Assembly: GCA_016745315.1 (NCBI GenBank)
Contig: CP066886.1
Location: forward strand, 6,200,501-6,264,500
Source: Arthrospira sp. PCC 9108
Lineage (GTDB): Bacteria; Cyanobacteriota; Cyanobacteriia; Cyanobacteriales; Microcoleaceae
Length of the DNA stretch: 64,000 nt
Direction: 5' to 3'
The notes beneath the pieces were generated by a model. The model was not told the DNA's origin. It did not search any database and saw only the letters and a program-made list of their open reading frames with translations. The translations under genes were made by a program, and so were the position numbers. This document shows positions 54,981 through 63,268 of this stretch, piece after piece. Each line of letters begins with the position of its first letter. Position 1 is the stretch's first letter.

Positions 54981-57561
54981 GTGCGAGACGTTCAGGCATG
55001 AAATAGGGTTGCAATACCCGAAATAACCGCCTGGTGGGGACTTCAACCCCTTGGTTGAATATAAGGAGCGCACTCCTGACCATCCTCATAACTGTTTATA
55101 TGTCCCAACGATTAGTATCCTACGATACAAATCAAGGCAGGGAACCCAAGGTCAAAACAAACTAACTCATACAAATTCCTTATAGGATGTCCAAAAATGG
55201 ATAAGTAAAAGTTAGGAAATTAGGGTAACGGCGATAGCCACCCCCAGTTTTGGGAATCACAACCCCAGGATTGAAGCGGGGAACGGAAGGCTCCGAGGTG
55301 CAACCTAACACCAGAAACGAGACCACTGCCAACCATCCATGATTAGGGAAACCGAATGTCTGGCTTGAACCATCGTAAAGAGTAAGTAGCGAAATAGGTT
55401 GATACGCTGCGCTCAAAAGAGTAAGGGGAAAAGTAGGGGTTTTTTTTTACTACCTACACAGACCTTTAAAAGTACCCCGGTGGAGAGGACAAATCTAAAG
55501 ATGGAATGCCCATATAAACGGAACGTTTTAAGTCCTCCTGGACTCTGATTATCTGGTCGAGATATCAGTAGGGATAAGTGTAACCGCAAGTCCTAGAGGA
55601 TGTGAGATGTGACCAGAAGCCAACGCCCTGCTGTAATGGTAGGGATATGCTAACAGGTCACGGTTTGATTGTAAGAATAGAGTCTAATAAGAGTCAAAAT
55701 GGCGATAGCGAGTTTAAAGAAAGGATTTGGTAAACCCAAACCAATCAAGACTACGAACAACGCATGGAAGGCAATCCCATGGACTAAGGTTCAACGGAAA
55801 GTTTTCAAGCTCCAAAAGAGTATATTTCAAGCAGCTAAATCGGGACAAGACGCAAAGGCACGAAGGTTGCAACGTCTATTGGTGAAATCGTATTATGCCC
55901 GGCTCTTAGCAGTGCGGCGAGTGACCCAAGATAATCAAGGCAAGAAAACAGCCGGGGTTGATGGAGTAAGAGCAATCTCTCCAAGACAAAGGTTAGAAAT
56001 TGTCAAAAACATTAAGGGAAACCTCAAAGCAAAACCACTGCGAAGGGTGTGGATTCCAAAACCTGGTAGGGATGAAAAACGCCCACTAGGCATACCCACA
56101 ATCCAAGATAGAGCAAGGCAAGCTTTGGTTAAGTCGGCCCTCGAACCTGAATGGGAATCGAGGTTTGAAGGCACAAGCTATGGGTTCCGACCCGGACGGT
56201 CAGCACAAGATGCAATAAGTAGAATATATACTGCCATAAATCAAGGACAATACTATGTTCTTGATGCTGATATAGCAAAATGCTTTGACCGAATAAACCA
56301 TGATTACCTATTGTCCAAAATTCATTGTCCAAGCAGCTTGAAGAGAGACCTGAAACAATGGCTCAAAGCTGGCGTGCTAGATAACGGTGTATTTGAGGAT
56401 ACAGAAGCAGGGACACCCCAAGGAGGAGTAATAAGTCCACTACTAGCCAACATCGCACTGGATGGAATAGAAAGGTTAGTCAAAGAAATGTATCCAAATA
56501 AAGGCAGCACCAATCAGGTAAACCTTATAAGATATGCCGATGATTTTGTGGTCATCTCCAAAGACCTAGGAATCATTGAACAGTGCATGACTGCTATTTC
56601 TATATGGCTAAAACCTGTAGGACTAGAGATTAGACCTGAAAAAACCCGAATATGTCACACACTCAATCCTATTGAGTATAATGGCAAGATTGAGGAACCT
56701 GGGTTTGATTTTCTAGGATTCAATATCAGGCAATATCCCGTAGGAAAGTATAAATCTGGGAAAACAGGGGGGCCTAAGAGTCGATTAATCGGACATAAAA
56801 CCCACATAAAACCCAGCAACAAAGCAGTTAAAGCCCACACAGAAGTGATTAAAGGTGTGATTAAACAACATAGAACAGCACCTCAATCAGCCTTGATTAG
56901 TAGACTAAATCCAATTATTCGGGGATGGTCAAATTATTACTCAGCGGTAGTCTCAACAGAGACCTTCAATAAGCTAGACAAAACAATCTGGCAAATGTTA
57001 AAGGCATGGACAGTATCAAGATGCGGAAAGGCAAATCACGAAAAGCTAAGTAATTATTTCAGACATGGAACAATTAAACTTAGCAATGGGAAAGAAAGAC
57101 ACGAAAATTGGCTATTCCAAACCAAAGATGGGTTACATCTATTCAAACATAACTGGACTCCAATTGTCAGACATACCCTAATACGCCCCGACGCAACACC
57201 ATACGACGGAAATTGGACTTACTGGGCAACCAGGAAAGGACAAGCAATCGACACGCCAATTAGGGTAGCAAAACTACTCAAAAAACAAAAAGGTAGATGT
57301 ACCTGGTGTGGGCAATTCTTTACCCCATCAGACTTAATTGAAATAGACCACATTGTACCTAGAAGCCAAGGCGGAAAGGATGACTACAAGAATCTTCAAT
57401 TATTACACCGCCATTGTCACGACGATAAAACAGCTCTTGATGAAGAGATGATGCTGTACTCTTAACAAGGAGACGGTCAAACTAGGAGCCGTATGAGGTG
57501 AAAGTCTCATGTACGGTTTTGTATGGGAGGGGGAGATGGCGACATCTCTCTCGACCCCTAC
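54981..57561 (+). mobile_element. Group II intron, copy 2, sense orientation in the TerY-like cluster
   Basis: By eye identical to the copy at 29001-31581, shifted by 25980 bases. It has the GTGCGAGAC 5' end, the intron-encoded protein, domain V (57486-57519) and domain VI, ending near the CCCTAC at 57561 (ends uncertain by one or two bases). It sits in the gap between the kinase gene (stop 54950) and the nested-vWA gene (ATG 57584), in the direction of transcription. It can therefore splice from a joint mRNA and need not disrupt either protein. Confidence 0.9.
55699..57465 (+). CDS. ltrA: Group II intron-encoded reverse transcriptase/maturase with HNH endonuclease, copy 2
   Basis: 588 residues, identical to the protein of copy 1: reverse transcriptase with YADD at 279-282, maturase X domain and C-terminal HNH nuclease with EIDHIVPRSQGG. 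Because both copies are intact, either could have supplied the protein for the other's insertion. Which copy is the donor cannot be told from sequence alone. Confidence 0.95.
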   Translation: MAIASLKKGFGKPKPIKTTNNAWKAIPWTKVQRKVFKLQKSIFQAAKSGQDAKARRLQRLLVKSYYARLLAVRRVTQDNQGKKTAGVDGVRAISPRQRLEIVKNIKGNLKAKPLRRVWIPKPGRDEKRPLGIPTIQDRARQALVKSALEPEWESRFEGTSYGFRPGRSAQDAISRIYTAINQGQYYVLDADIAKCFDRINHDYLLSKIHCPSSLKRDLKQWLKAGVLDNGVFEDTEAGTPQGGVISPLLANIALDGIERLVKEMYPNKGSTNQVNLIRYADDFVVISKDLGIIEQCMTAISIWLKPVGLEIRPEKTRICHTLNPIEYNGKIEEPGFDFLGFNIRQYPVGKYKSGKTGGPKSRLIGHKTHIKPSNKAVKAHTEVIKGVIKQHRTAPQSALISRLNPIIRGWSNYYSAVVSTETFNKLDKTIWQMLKAWTVSRCGKANHEKLSNYFRHGTIKLSNGKERHENWLFQTKDGLHLFKHNWTPIVRHTLIRPDATPYDGNWTYWATRKGQAIDTPIRVAKLLKKQKGRCTWCGQFFTPSDLIEIDHIVPRSQGGKDDYKNLQLLHRHCHDDKTALDEEMMLYS

Positions 57562-57583
57562 TCACAAATAGCTGGTGGCAAAA

Positions 57584-58933
57584 ATGGTAAAAAGACCTGG
57601 CGGAAGTTTATCAGTAAGACCTCTTAACTTTATATGGATTTGCGATACATCAGGGTCGATGTCAGTGGAAGGTAAAATTCAATCTTTAAACGCTGCAATT
57701 CGCGAAGCGTTACCCCATATGGTAACTGTAGCAAGTGAGAATCCTAATGCTAATGTGCTTCTAAGAGTTTTAAAATTTTCTCATGGGGCAGAATGGTATT
57801 TTCCATCAGCTATTCCGATATCAGACTTTCAGTGGAAAGATTTAGTTGCGGATCCACTTCAGCAACCCAAGTTAGATATTGTATTTCTAGTAGATACAAG
57901 TGGCAGTATGAGCGATGAAATTGATGCTGTAAAAAGGAGCTGCGTTTCATTTGCAGATCAAATTATCAAAGCTGGAGCTAATGTCAGATTAGGTTTGGTT
58001 GGTTTTGATATTGGAGGTCATCGCGGATCGAGTATGGGCAAAGCCTATAAAGTTTATAATTTGTCTCGTTATACCATTGGTGTATGGCCTTTAAATACAC
58101 CTGAAAGATTTAAGAAAAATATTCAATCTCTATCTCTCGGTTTATTTGGAGGCGGGGGATGCTATTTAGCTCAACGCGACACCGTTGACATTTTTCCTCA
58201 TGTTATTAATACGTTTGATAATTCTTCTGAAAATACTCGAATATTAGTCATTATCTCAGATGAAATGGGTGGCAATGAAGGGCTTTCTGATATTGTTTCC
58301 CAACTCAAAAGTGCATCAATTACCAGTCATGTTTTGGGCGTTTCTGGAAGAGAAGGAGCACATAAATCTATTGCCCGCATGACAGGTGGCGAGTTTTGGA
58401 ATATTACAAAAACTAAGGGGGTTCATAATTTTGAGGATCTATTAGGAACAGTTGCAGACACGATCGCAAAAGAAGTGACTCAAAAGTTAGCAGATGGGAC
58501 AACTTCTTCAGGAACCGATATGGGTACAGCTTTAAAGCTAGTTTCGCAAGAGTTGAAAATACCCCCCATGAATGAAAGAGCTCTGCCTCCTGTTTTAGTA
58601 TTAATTTCAGATGGCCAGCCCACTGATGACTTTCAAAGTGGACTGGATGAGCTTATGAAGCAGCCTTGGGGGAAAAAAGCAGTCAGAATTGCTATTGCTA
58701 TCGGCAAAGATGCCGATGAGGCAGTGTTGCAAAAATTTATTGGTCACACAGAGCTAAAGCCATTGCAAGCTAACAACCCAGAAGCTTTATTTAAATACAT
58801 CAAGTGGTCATCCACTATAGTATTGAAAGCAGCATCATCCCCGGTTAGCCAAACTGATTCATCTTCTAAGAGTAATTTATCTATTGCTTTGCCTCCAAGT
58901 CCTGAAGTTTCTTCTAGTGGTGGAGTTTGGTAA
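57584..58933 (+). CDS. TerY-like vWA protein with a second vWA domain nested inside
   Basis: 449 residues from the ATG at 57584; a GTG at 57575 is less likely because the paralog at 51953 aligns from the ATG. Residues 1-90 and about 303-449 align with the 235-residue TerY-like protein (DTSGSM at 21-26, TDMGTAL at 311-317, ISDGQPTDD at 341-349). Between them, about residues 91-302 form a complete separate vWA domain with its own DTSGSMSDEIDAV (104-116), IISDEMGG and a Thr-rich MIDAS loop region. The protein ends SSGGVW, like DDVW in the paralog. It follows the intron, 23 bases past its end. Confidence 0.9.
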   Translation: MVKRPGGSLSVRPLNFIWICDTSGSMSVEGKIQSLNAAIREALPHMVTVASENPNANVLLRVLKFSHGAEWYFPSAIPISDFQWKDLVADPLQQPKLDIVFLVDTSGSMSDEIDAVKRSCVSFADQIIKAGANVRLGLVGFDIGGHRGSSMGKAYKVYNLSRYTIGVWPLNTPERFKKNIQSLSLGLFGGGGCYLAQRDTVDIFPHVINTFDNSSENTRILVIISDEMGGNEGLSDIVSQLKSASITSHVLGVSGREGAHKSIARMTGGEFWNITKTKGVHNFEDLLGTVADTIAKEVTQKLADGTTSSGTDMGTALKLVSQELKIPPMNERALPPVLVLISDGQPTDDFQSGLDELMKQPWGKKAVRIAIAIGKDADEAVLQKFIGHTELKPLQANNPEALFKYIKWSSTIVLKAASSPVSQTDSSSKSNLSIALPPSPEVSSSGGVW

Positions 58934-58985
58934 AGTAGTGGAAAATTAATATTTAGTCAAGTTCATCTTTATCAATGAAAAACTA

Positions 58986-59996
58986 ATGAAAAATCAGCCC
59001 CACCCTCGGAAAGTGCTTGGAGAAATAATTGCTAAAGATCCAAACTTGTTGCAAGATAGGCAAAGATGCGAAGCATATTTGCGAGATATGTGTCCTGCTT
59101 ATAAACGCGAAATCAAAATTTTAATTGATGCACATAGGGAGGGAGTACCTAATGATTTGATTTCAAGCAAGCTTCCGCCTGAATTATCTATACAAAATAT
59201 TTCTCAAAAATTGCAAAATAACTGTGGATTGTCTCTCGAAATGTCTAAATGGGCGGTCGATTCATGGGCAATTGCACTAAAAATAATTGGTGTCTCATCT
59301 ACTCATAGCTCTGGATTAGGAACTCCTAAAATGACAAAAAAGCACGACATAAAAGTGACAGTTATATCTTTCATACTGGCAACCTTTTCGCTGTTTATTT
59401 TGATGGTATTTGGATATAAATATTTTGGATATCCTAAATTTTTATCCCGTCAATATGAAGCTCACGAACCAATTTCTACAAATTTATATAACTTAGAAAG
59501 TTCGTTTCCTCAAGAGCAATACTCTAAGTATATAGAATTAGCGAAAAAAAATATTTTATCTTTCCCGGACACAGCACATATAAGGTATTCGCTAGGAACA
59601 AATGAGCCAATTAGTTTGAACAACAATCATACAACTAACCTCAATAACAATTTAAATCTAGAAGCCATTGGATATTTAGATGCTTCTGGTGAGCAAGCCT
59701 TACCATTTACAAAGCAGGATATATTACAGCTAATTGATGAATTATCTGACAGAATGAATAACAACTCTATTCAGGAATCCGATACAGTAGAAGTTTTAAG
59801 CTTAGTCTGTATTGAAGCAAACAGTAACACAATTTATCTGATGAAAAATATTAGTATCCAAGCAATTTTAAGAGATATAGTTAATTCAGCAGTTAACGAA
59901 GGCTTAACATTTTTAGAGTCGGATATTGACTTGACTCAATTAGAAATCAATCAGAACTCGCCATCATCAAATTTGATGTCTGGTCGGTATCAGTAA
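58986..59996 (+). CDS. Membrane protein linking a cytosolic helical module to an extracytoplasmic unknown domain
   Basis: 336 residues. The N-terminal module (about 8-100: DRQRCEAYLRDMCPAYKREI, then WAVDSWAIALKIIG) recurs in other cyanobacterial signalling proteins as I recall, but I cannot name it. One membrane segment follows (122-143). The outer part (about 175-310) shares SLGTNEPI, GYLDASGEQ and ISIQAILRDIVNSAV with the secreted paralogs downstream (IGTNSPI, GYVDGSGNPQ, NLNAVCRDLLNAV). This is the likely bridge between the TerY-like proteins and the exported family (inference). Confidence 0.7.
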   Translation: MKNQPHPRKVLGEIIAKDPNLLQDRQRCEAYLRDMCPAYKREIKILIDAHREGVPNDLISSKLPPELSIQNISQKLQNNCGLSLEMSKWAVDSWAIALKIIGVSSTHSSGLGTPKMTKKHDIKVTVISFILATFSLFILMVFGYKYFGYPKFLSRQYEAHEPISTNLYNLESSFPQEQYSKYIELAKKNILSFPDTAHIRYSLGTNEPISLNNNHTTNLNNNLNLEAIGYLDASGEQALPFTKQDILQLIDELSDRMNNNSIQESDTVEVLSLVCIEANSNTIYLMKNISIQAILRDIVNSAVNEGLTFLESDIDLTQLEINQNSPSSNLMSGRYQ

Positions 59997-60175
59997 TTTA
60001 TAAAAGTTTTTGGAGGTAATGGTTCAGATAATAAAAACATATATATCCACCCTCCCAATTCAAATGGATTTTGTCTAAAATGAAGTTTAGGTCACTCTCA
60101 GGCAATCTCAACTATAACCCCTAAAACTAAAGTTGCTTGCTTTCCATTTTGATTTTTACTGGAAGAACAAATCGC

Positions 60176-60847
60176 ATGAAAAAATCCTCTGTCTGGAAAA
60201 AAATAGCCTTGGCTTTCTCGTTTGTAATTTCTTTAGCCCTGATTATAAGCTTATCCAAGCCATCAAATGCAATTGACTCTCGTTATCAGAATTTAATTGA
60301 CTTAGGAATTATTGACGCTGTAGCCACACCTCATGAACTAGGATTAGACCAGCTAGGACAACAACCCGTAGATTTAAGTGCGAACCCTAGCTTAATGAAT
60401 TCTATAAGGCGTGTGAACAGAGAGGTTATGCAAATGCCTGAAAATGCTAGATTGATATTTCCTATTGGGACTAACTCTCCTATTAAAATGGGAGATATTC
60501 CACAGGATACAGGTCATCAAGCCGATTCAAGAAGTGATGAATATGAAGGTGAAGGTTATGTAGATGGCAGCGGAAACCCTCAATCTTTTACAGCGGGAGA
60601 TGGAGTTGAAATGACAACAGCAGAGTTACTTGGTAACGGTAGCATTGCTATGGATTTTAACTCTCAACATATTTTAGTAGCTGATGCAAGCCGTACATTT
60701 TTACAAGTACGACGCTATCCAACTATTAATCTGATAGTTCGCAACAAGCGGACTGGAACAAGAGCAGTAATGGTAAATACAAACTTGAATGCAGTTTGCC
60801 GAGATTTATTAAATGCTGTTTTAAACAGCAACTTGCGCAGTTCTTAA
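60176..60847 (+). CDS. Exported protein of a local paralog family, member 1
   Basis: 223 residues from the ATG at 60176; an upstream TTG frame is ignored because all paralogs begin MKK. A signal peptide (about 1-30, ends PSNAIDS) precedes the mature domain. Marks of the family: FPIGTNSPI, HQADSRSDEYEGEGYVDGSG, QHILVADASRTFLQVRRYPT and VNTNLNAVCRDLLNAVL. Only one cysteine remains in the mature part. Function unknown. A strong stem-loop terminator follows at 60863. Confidence 0.7.
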   Translation: MKKSSVWKKIALAFSFVISLALIISLSKPSNAIDSRYQNLIDLGIIDAVATPHELGLDQLGQQPVDLSANPSLMNSIRRVNREVMQMPENARLIFPIGTNSPIKMGDIPQDTGHQADSRSDEYEGEGYVDGSGNPQSFTAGDGVEMTTAELLGNGSIAMDFNSQHILVADASRTFLQVRRYPTINLIVRNKRTGTRAVMVNTNLNAVCRDLLNAVLNSNLRSS

Positions 60848-60862
60848 CCGTTCAAGTTCGGT

Positions 60863-60898
60863 CACCTTTCACTTGATAAGATTATCAAGTGAAAGGTG
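60863..60898 (+). terminator. Strong stem-loop terminator
   Basis: CACCTTTCACTTGATAA (60863-60879) pairs with its exact complement TTATCAAGTGAAAGGTG (60882-60898) around a 2-base turn that would open to a larger loop. GGCTTATTTTG follows, giving a partial U tract. It separates paralog member 1 from member 2. Confidence 0.75.
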
Positions 60899-60926
60899 GC
60901 TTATTTTGAATCAACAAAAACAATCG

Positions 60927-60955
60927 ATGCAGTTCAAATTAATCTAGTTTAGATT
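60927..60955 (+). promoter_or_regulatory. Promoter-like box shared with the third paralog
   Basis: ATGCAGTTCAAATTAATCTA followed by GTTTAGATTG lies 96 bases before the ATG at 61023. A near-identical block occurs 98 bases before the ATG at 62565 (62467-62495). Conservation at the same distance suggests a shared promoter or operator. Confidence 0.45.
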
Positions 60956-61022
60956 GTAGTTAAGCGCGTCACTACAGTGACTTGCCTCTGACGTTAAGTT
61001 TTAAAGAATCACCAAAAATATC

Positions 61023-61757
61023 ATGAAAAAATCCGCTTTCTGGAAAAGATTAGCCTTGGCTTTCTCGTTTCTAATTTCTTTAGTAATGATTATAAGCTTA
61101 TCCAAGACTACAAATGCAATTGACTCTAGTTATCATAATTTCATTGGCTTGGGAATTATTGAGGCTGTATATACACCTCATGAACTAAATGAACTAGGGT
61201 TCAAACAGCTAGGAAAACAACCAGTATATTTAAGTGCGAATCCTAGCTTAATGAGGGCTATAAAGCGTGTGAACAGAGAGCTTATGCAAATGCCTGAAAA
61301 TGCTAAATTATCATTTCCTGTTGGTACTAACTCTCCTATTAGAATTGGAGAAATTCCAAATGATACCGGTCATCAAGTAGATTCAAGAAGTGATGAATAT
61401 GAAGCTACAGGTTATGTAGATAGCAGCGGAAACGCTCAATCTATTACAGCGGGAGATGGAGCTGCAATGACAAGAGCAGCATTGTCAGGCACTGGTCACC
61501 TCCTAAGACACCAGTGTTCATTGTCAAGATCCGAGTTAAGTTGCCAAGGTAACACTTCTACTGATTTTAACTCTCAACATATTTTAGTAGCTGATGCAAG
61601 CCGTATATTTTTACAAGCACGACGCTATCCAACTATTAATCTGATAGTTCGCCACAAGCGCACAGGAAGACAAGCGGTAATAGTCAATGCTAACTTGTAT
61701 GCAGTTAAACGAGATTTATTAAACGCTGTTTTAAACCAAACTTTACGAATATATTAA
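61023..61757 (+). CDS. Exported protein of the paralog family, member 2
   Basis: 244 residues. Signal peptide as in member 1, then FPVGTNSPIRIGEIPNDTGH, QVDSRSDEYEATGYVDSSG, QHILVADASRIFLQARRYPT and ANLYAVKRDLLNAVL. Relative to members 1 and 3 it carries about 20 extra residues (GHLLRHQCSLSRSELSCQG) encoded by a short stretch containing CACTGGT and ACCAGTG stems, probably a small insertion. The NLNAVCRD cysteine is replaced by Lys. Function unknown. Confidence 0.7.
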   Translation: MKKSAFWKRLALAFSFLISLVMIISLSKTTNAIDSSYHNFIGLGIIEAVYTPHELNELGFKQLGKQPVYLSANPSLMRAIKRVNRELMQMPENAKLSFPVGTNSPIRIGEIPNDTGHQVDSRSDEYEATGYVDSSGNAQSITAGDGAAMTRAALSGTGHLLRHQCSLSRSELSCQGNTSTDFNSQHILVADASRIFLQARRYPTINLIVRHKRTGRQAVIVNANLYAVKRDLLNAVLNQTLRIY

Positions 61758-61792
61758 TTGGTAAATTTTTTCAACTATCAATAAAATAAGCA

Positions 61793-62350
61793 ATGAAACT
61801 TTTGTTAATCTTCTTGTTAACGTCCATCTTAAATTTTTCTATTTTTTTTGATTTGACATACCTCTTTGAAAATCATTTTACGGATACTATTAATGATATG
61901 TATATTCAAGAAAAAATCTACAATTTAATTGATTTTAAGTCGTCAAATATAAGCTTAATAGACATAAAAAAATATAGTAAAGTTTCTAAGAAAGAGTTGC
62001 TAAAACTTAGCTCTGTTTTCAGAGATATCGCTAGAGCTTTAGGATCTGGGTTTTCAACAAAGGATATTTTTTATGACAAATATTCAGAAATTTCCATGAC
62101 CAATAATGAGATAATAAATATTTTATACAGTGCTAGTCATATTAAAGATTCTCAAGGAGATTGGGTTTCGTTAACCGTGGGACAATCACTAAAACTGATC
62201 ACTCAACAACTTAATTACTTGGAAAACTTAGAATCCAAAAAAACAATTGATTTGTTGATTAAAGATAATACAAACAATCATGATCAACAAATTCTTAACG
62301 TTCCTTTAGATTACTATTGCCAAAGCATACTTCAAAAACTTAAATTATGA
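61793..62350 (+). CDS. Exported or anchored protein, distant member of the paralog family
   Basis: 185 residues with a hydrophobic signal/anchor (KLLLIFLLTSILNFSIFF). Overall similarity is low, but the order of motifs follows the family: a DSQGDWVSLTVGQSLKLIT segment (like DGSGNPQSFTAGDGVEMTT) and a C-terminal YCQSILQKLKL (like VCRDLLNAVL). The gene starts 35 bases after member 2. Function unknown; membership is tentative. Confidence 0.5.
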   Translation: MKLLLIFLLTSILNFSIFFDLTYLFENHFTDTINDMYIQEKIYNLIDFKSSNISLIDIKKYSKVSKKELLKLSSVFRDIARALGSGFSTKDIFYDKYSEISMTNNEIINILYSASHIKDSQGDWVSLTVGQSLKLITQQLNYLENLESKKTIDLLIKDNTNNHDQQILNVPLDYYCQSILQKLKL

Positions 62351-62466
62351 CTAAGGAAACTCTCGACCGAGCAATATGTCGATTTTTATGTCTTTAGAAG
62401 TTCAATTTAGTTTGGAAATCTTTTGGCGATAATTGATTTTAATAAGAAATTCATATAAATTAATCT

Positions 62467-62495
62467 ATGCAGTTAAACTTAATCTAGTTTACAAT
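62467..62495 (+). promoter_or_regulatory. Promoter-like box shared with the second paralog
   Basis: ATGCAGTTAAACTTAATCTA followed by GTTTACAATG matches the block at 60927-60955 with a few changes and lies at nearly the same distance (98 bases) from its gene's ATG. The AATCTAGTTTA core is identical. Confidence 0.45.
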
Positions 62496-62564
62496 GAAGT
62501 GGTAATTGATAACGTTACAACATTTACCGACTTCTGACGTTTTGTTAAAATTACAAAAAATCTC

Positions 62565-63236
62565 ATGAAAAAATACTCTCTGTTGAGAACATTGGCTTTA
62601 GCTTTATCATTTTTAATTTCTTTAGCACTGATTATAAATGTATCAAAGCCCTCAGATGCAATTGACTCTGGTTACCAGAATTTAATTGACTTAAGAACTA
62701 TTTATGCTGTAGCTACGCCTCATGAATTAGGGTTAGATCAGCTAGGACAACAACCCGTAGATTTAAGTACGAGTCCTAGCTTAATGAGTTCTATCAATCG
62801 TGTGCGCCGCCAGCTTATGCAAATGCCTGAAGATGCTAAATTGTTATTTCCTGTTGGTACTAACTCTCCTATTAGAATCGGAGAGCTTCAGCGAGACAGA
62901 GGTCATCAAGCAGATTCAATGAGTGATGAATATGAAGCTGTAGCCTATGAAGATAGTAGTGGGAATATTCAACTTCTTACAGCGCAAGATGGTGTTTACA
63001 TGACAACTGCTGAGTATAACAATAGAGGGAATATTGCTAGTGATTTAAATTCCCAGAATATTTTAGTAGCTGATGCAAGCAATACATTTGTACAAGCACG
63101 ACGATATCCAAATATTAATCTGATAGTTCGCAACAAGCGCACAGGAAGATTCTGGAAAATTACCAACGCCAACTTGAATGCAGTTTGCCGAGATTTATTA
63201 AATGCTGTTTTAAACAGAAATTTACGCAGAATTTAG
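62565..63236 (+). CDS. Exported protein of the paralog family, member 3
   Basis: 223 residues with a signal peptide (about 1-30, ends PSDAIDS), then FPVGTNSPIRIGELQRDRGH, QADSMSDEYEAVAYEDSSG, QNILVADASNTFVQARRYPN and ANLNAVCRDLLNAVL. Close to member 1 throughout, showing recent duplication along with the upstream promoter box. Function unknown. Confidence 0.7.
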   Translation: MKKYSLLRTLALALSFLISLALIINVSKPSDAIDSGYQNLIDLRTIYAVATPHELGLDQLGQQPVDLSTSPSLMSSINRVRRQLMQMPEDAKLLFPVGTNSPIRIGELQRDRGHQADSMSDEYEAVAYEDSSGNIQLLTAQDGVYMTTAEYNNRGNIASDLNSQNILVADASNTFVQARRYPNINLIVRNKRTGRFWKITNANLNAVCRDLLNAVLNRNLRRI

Positions 63237-63268
63237 GATTTAAAATTATGGGAAATATAACCTGAATC

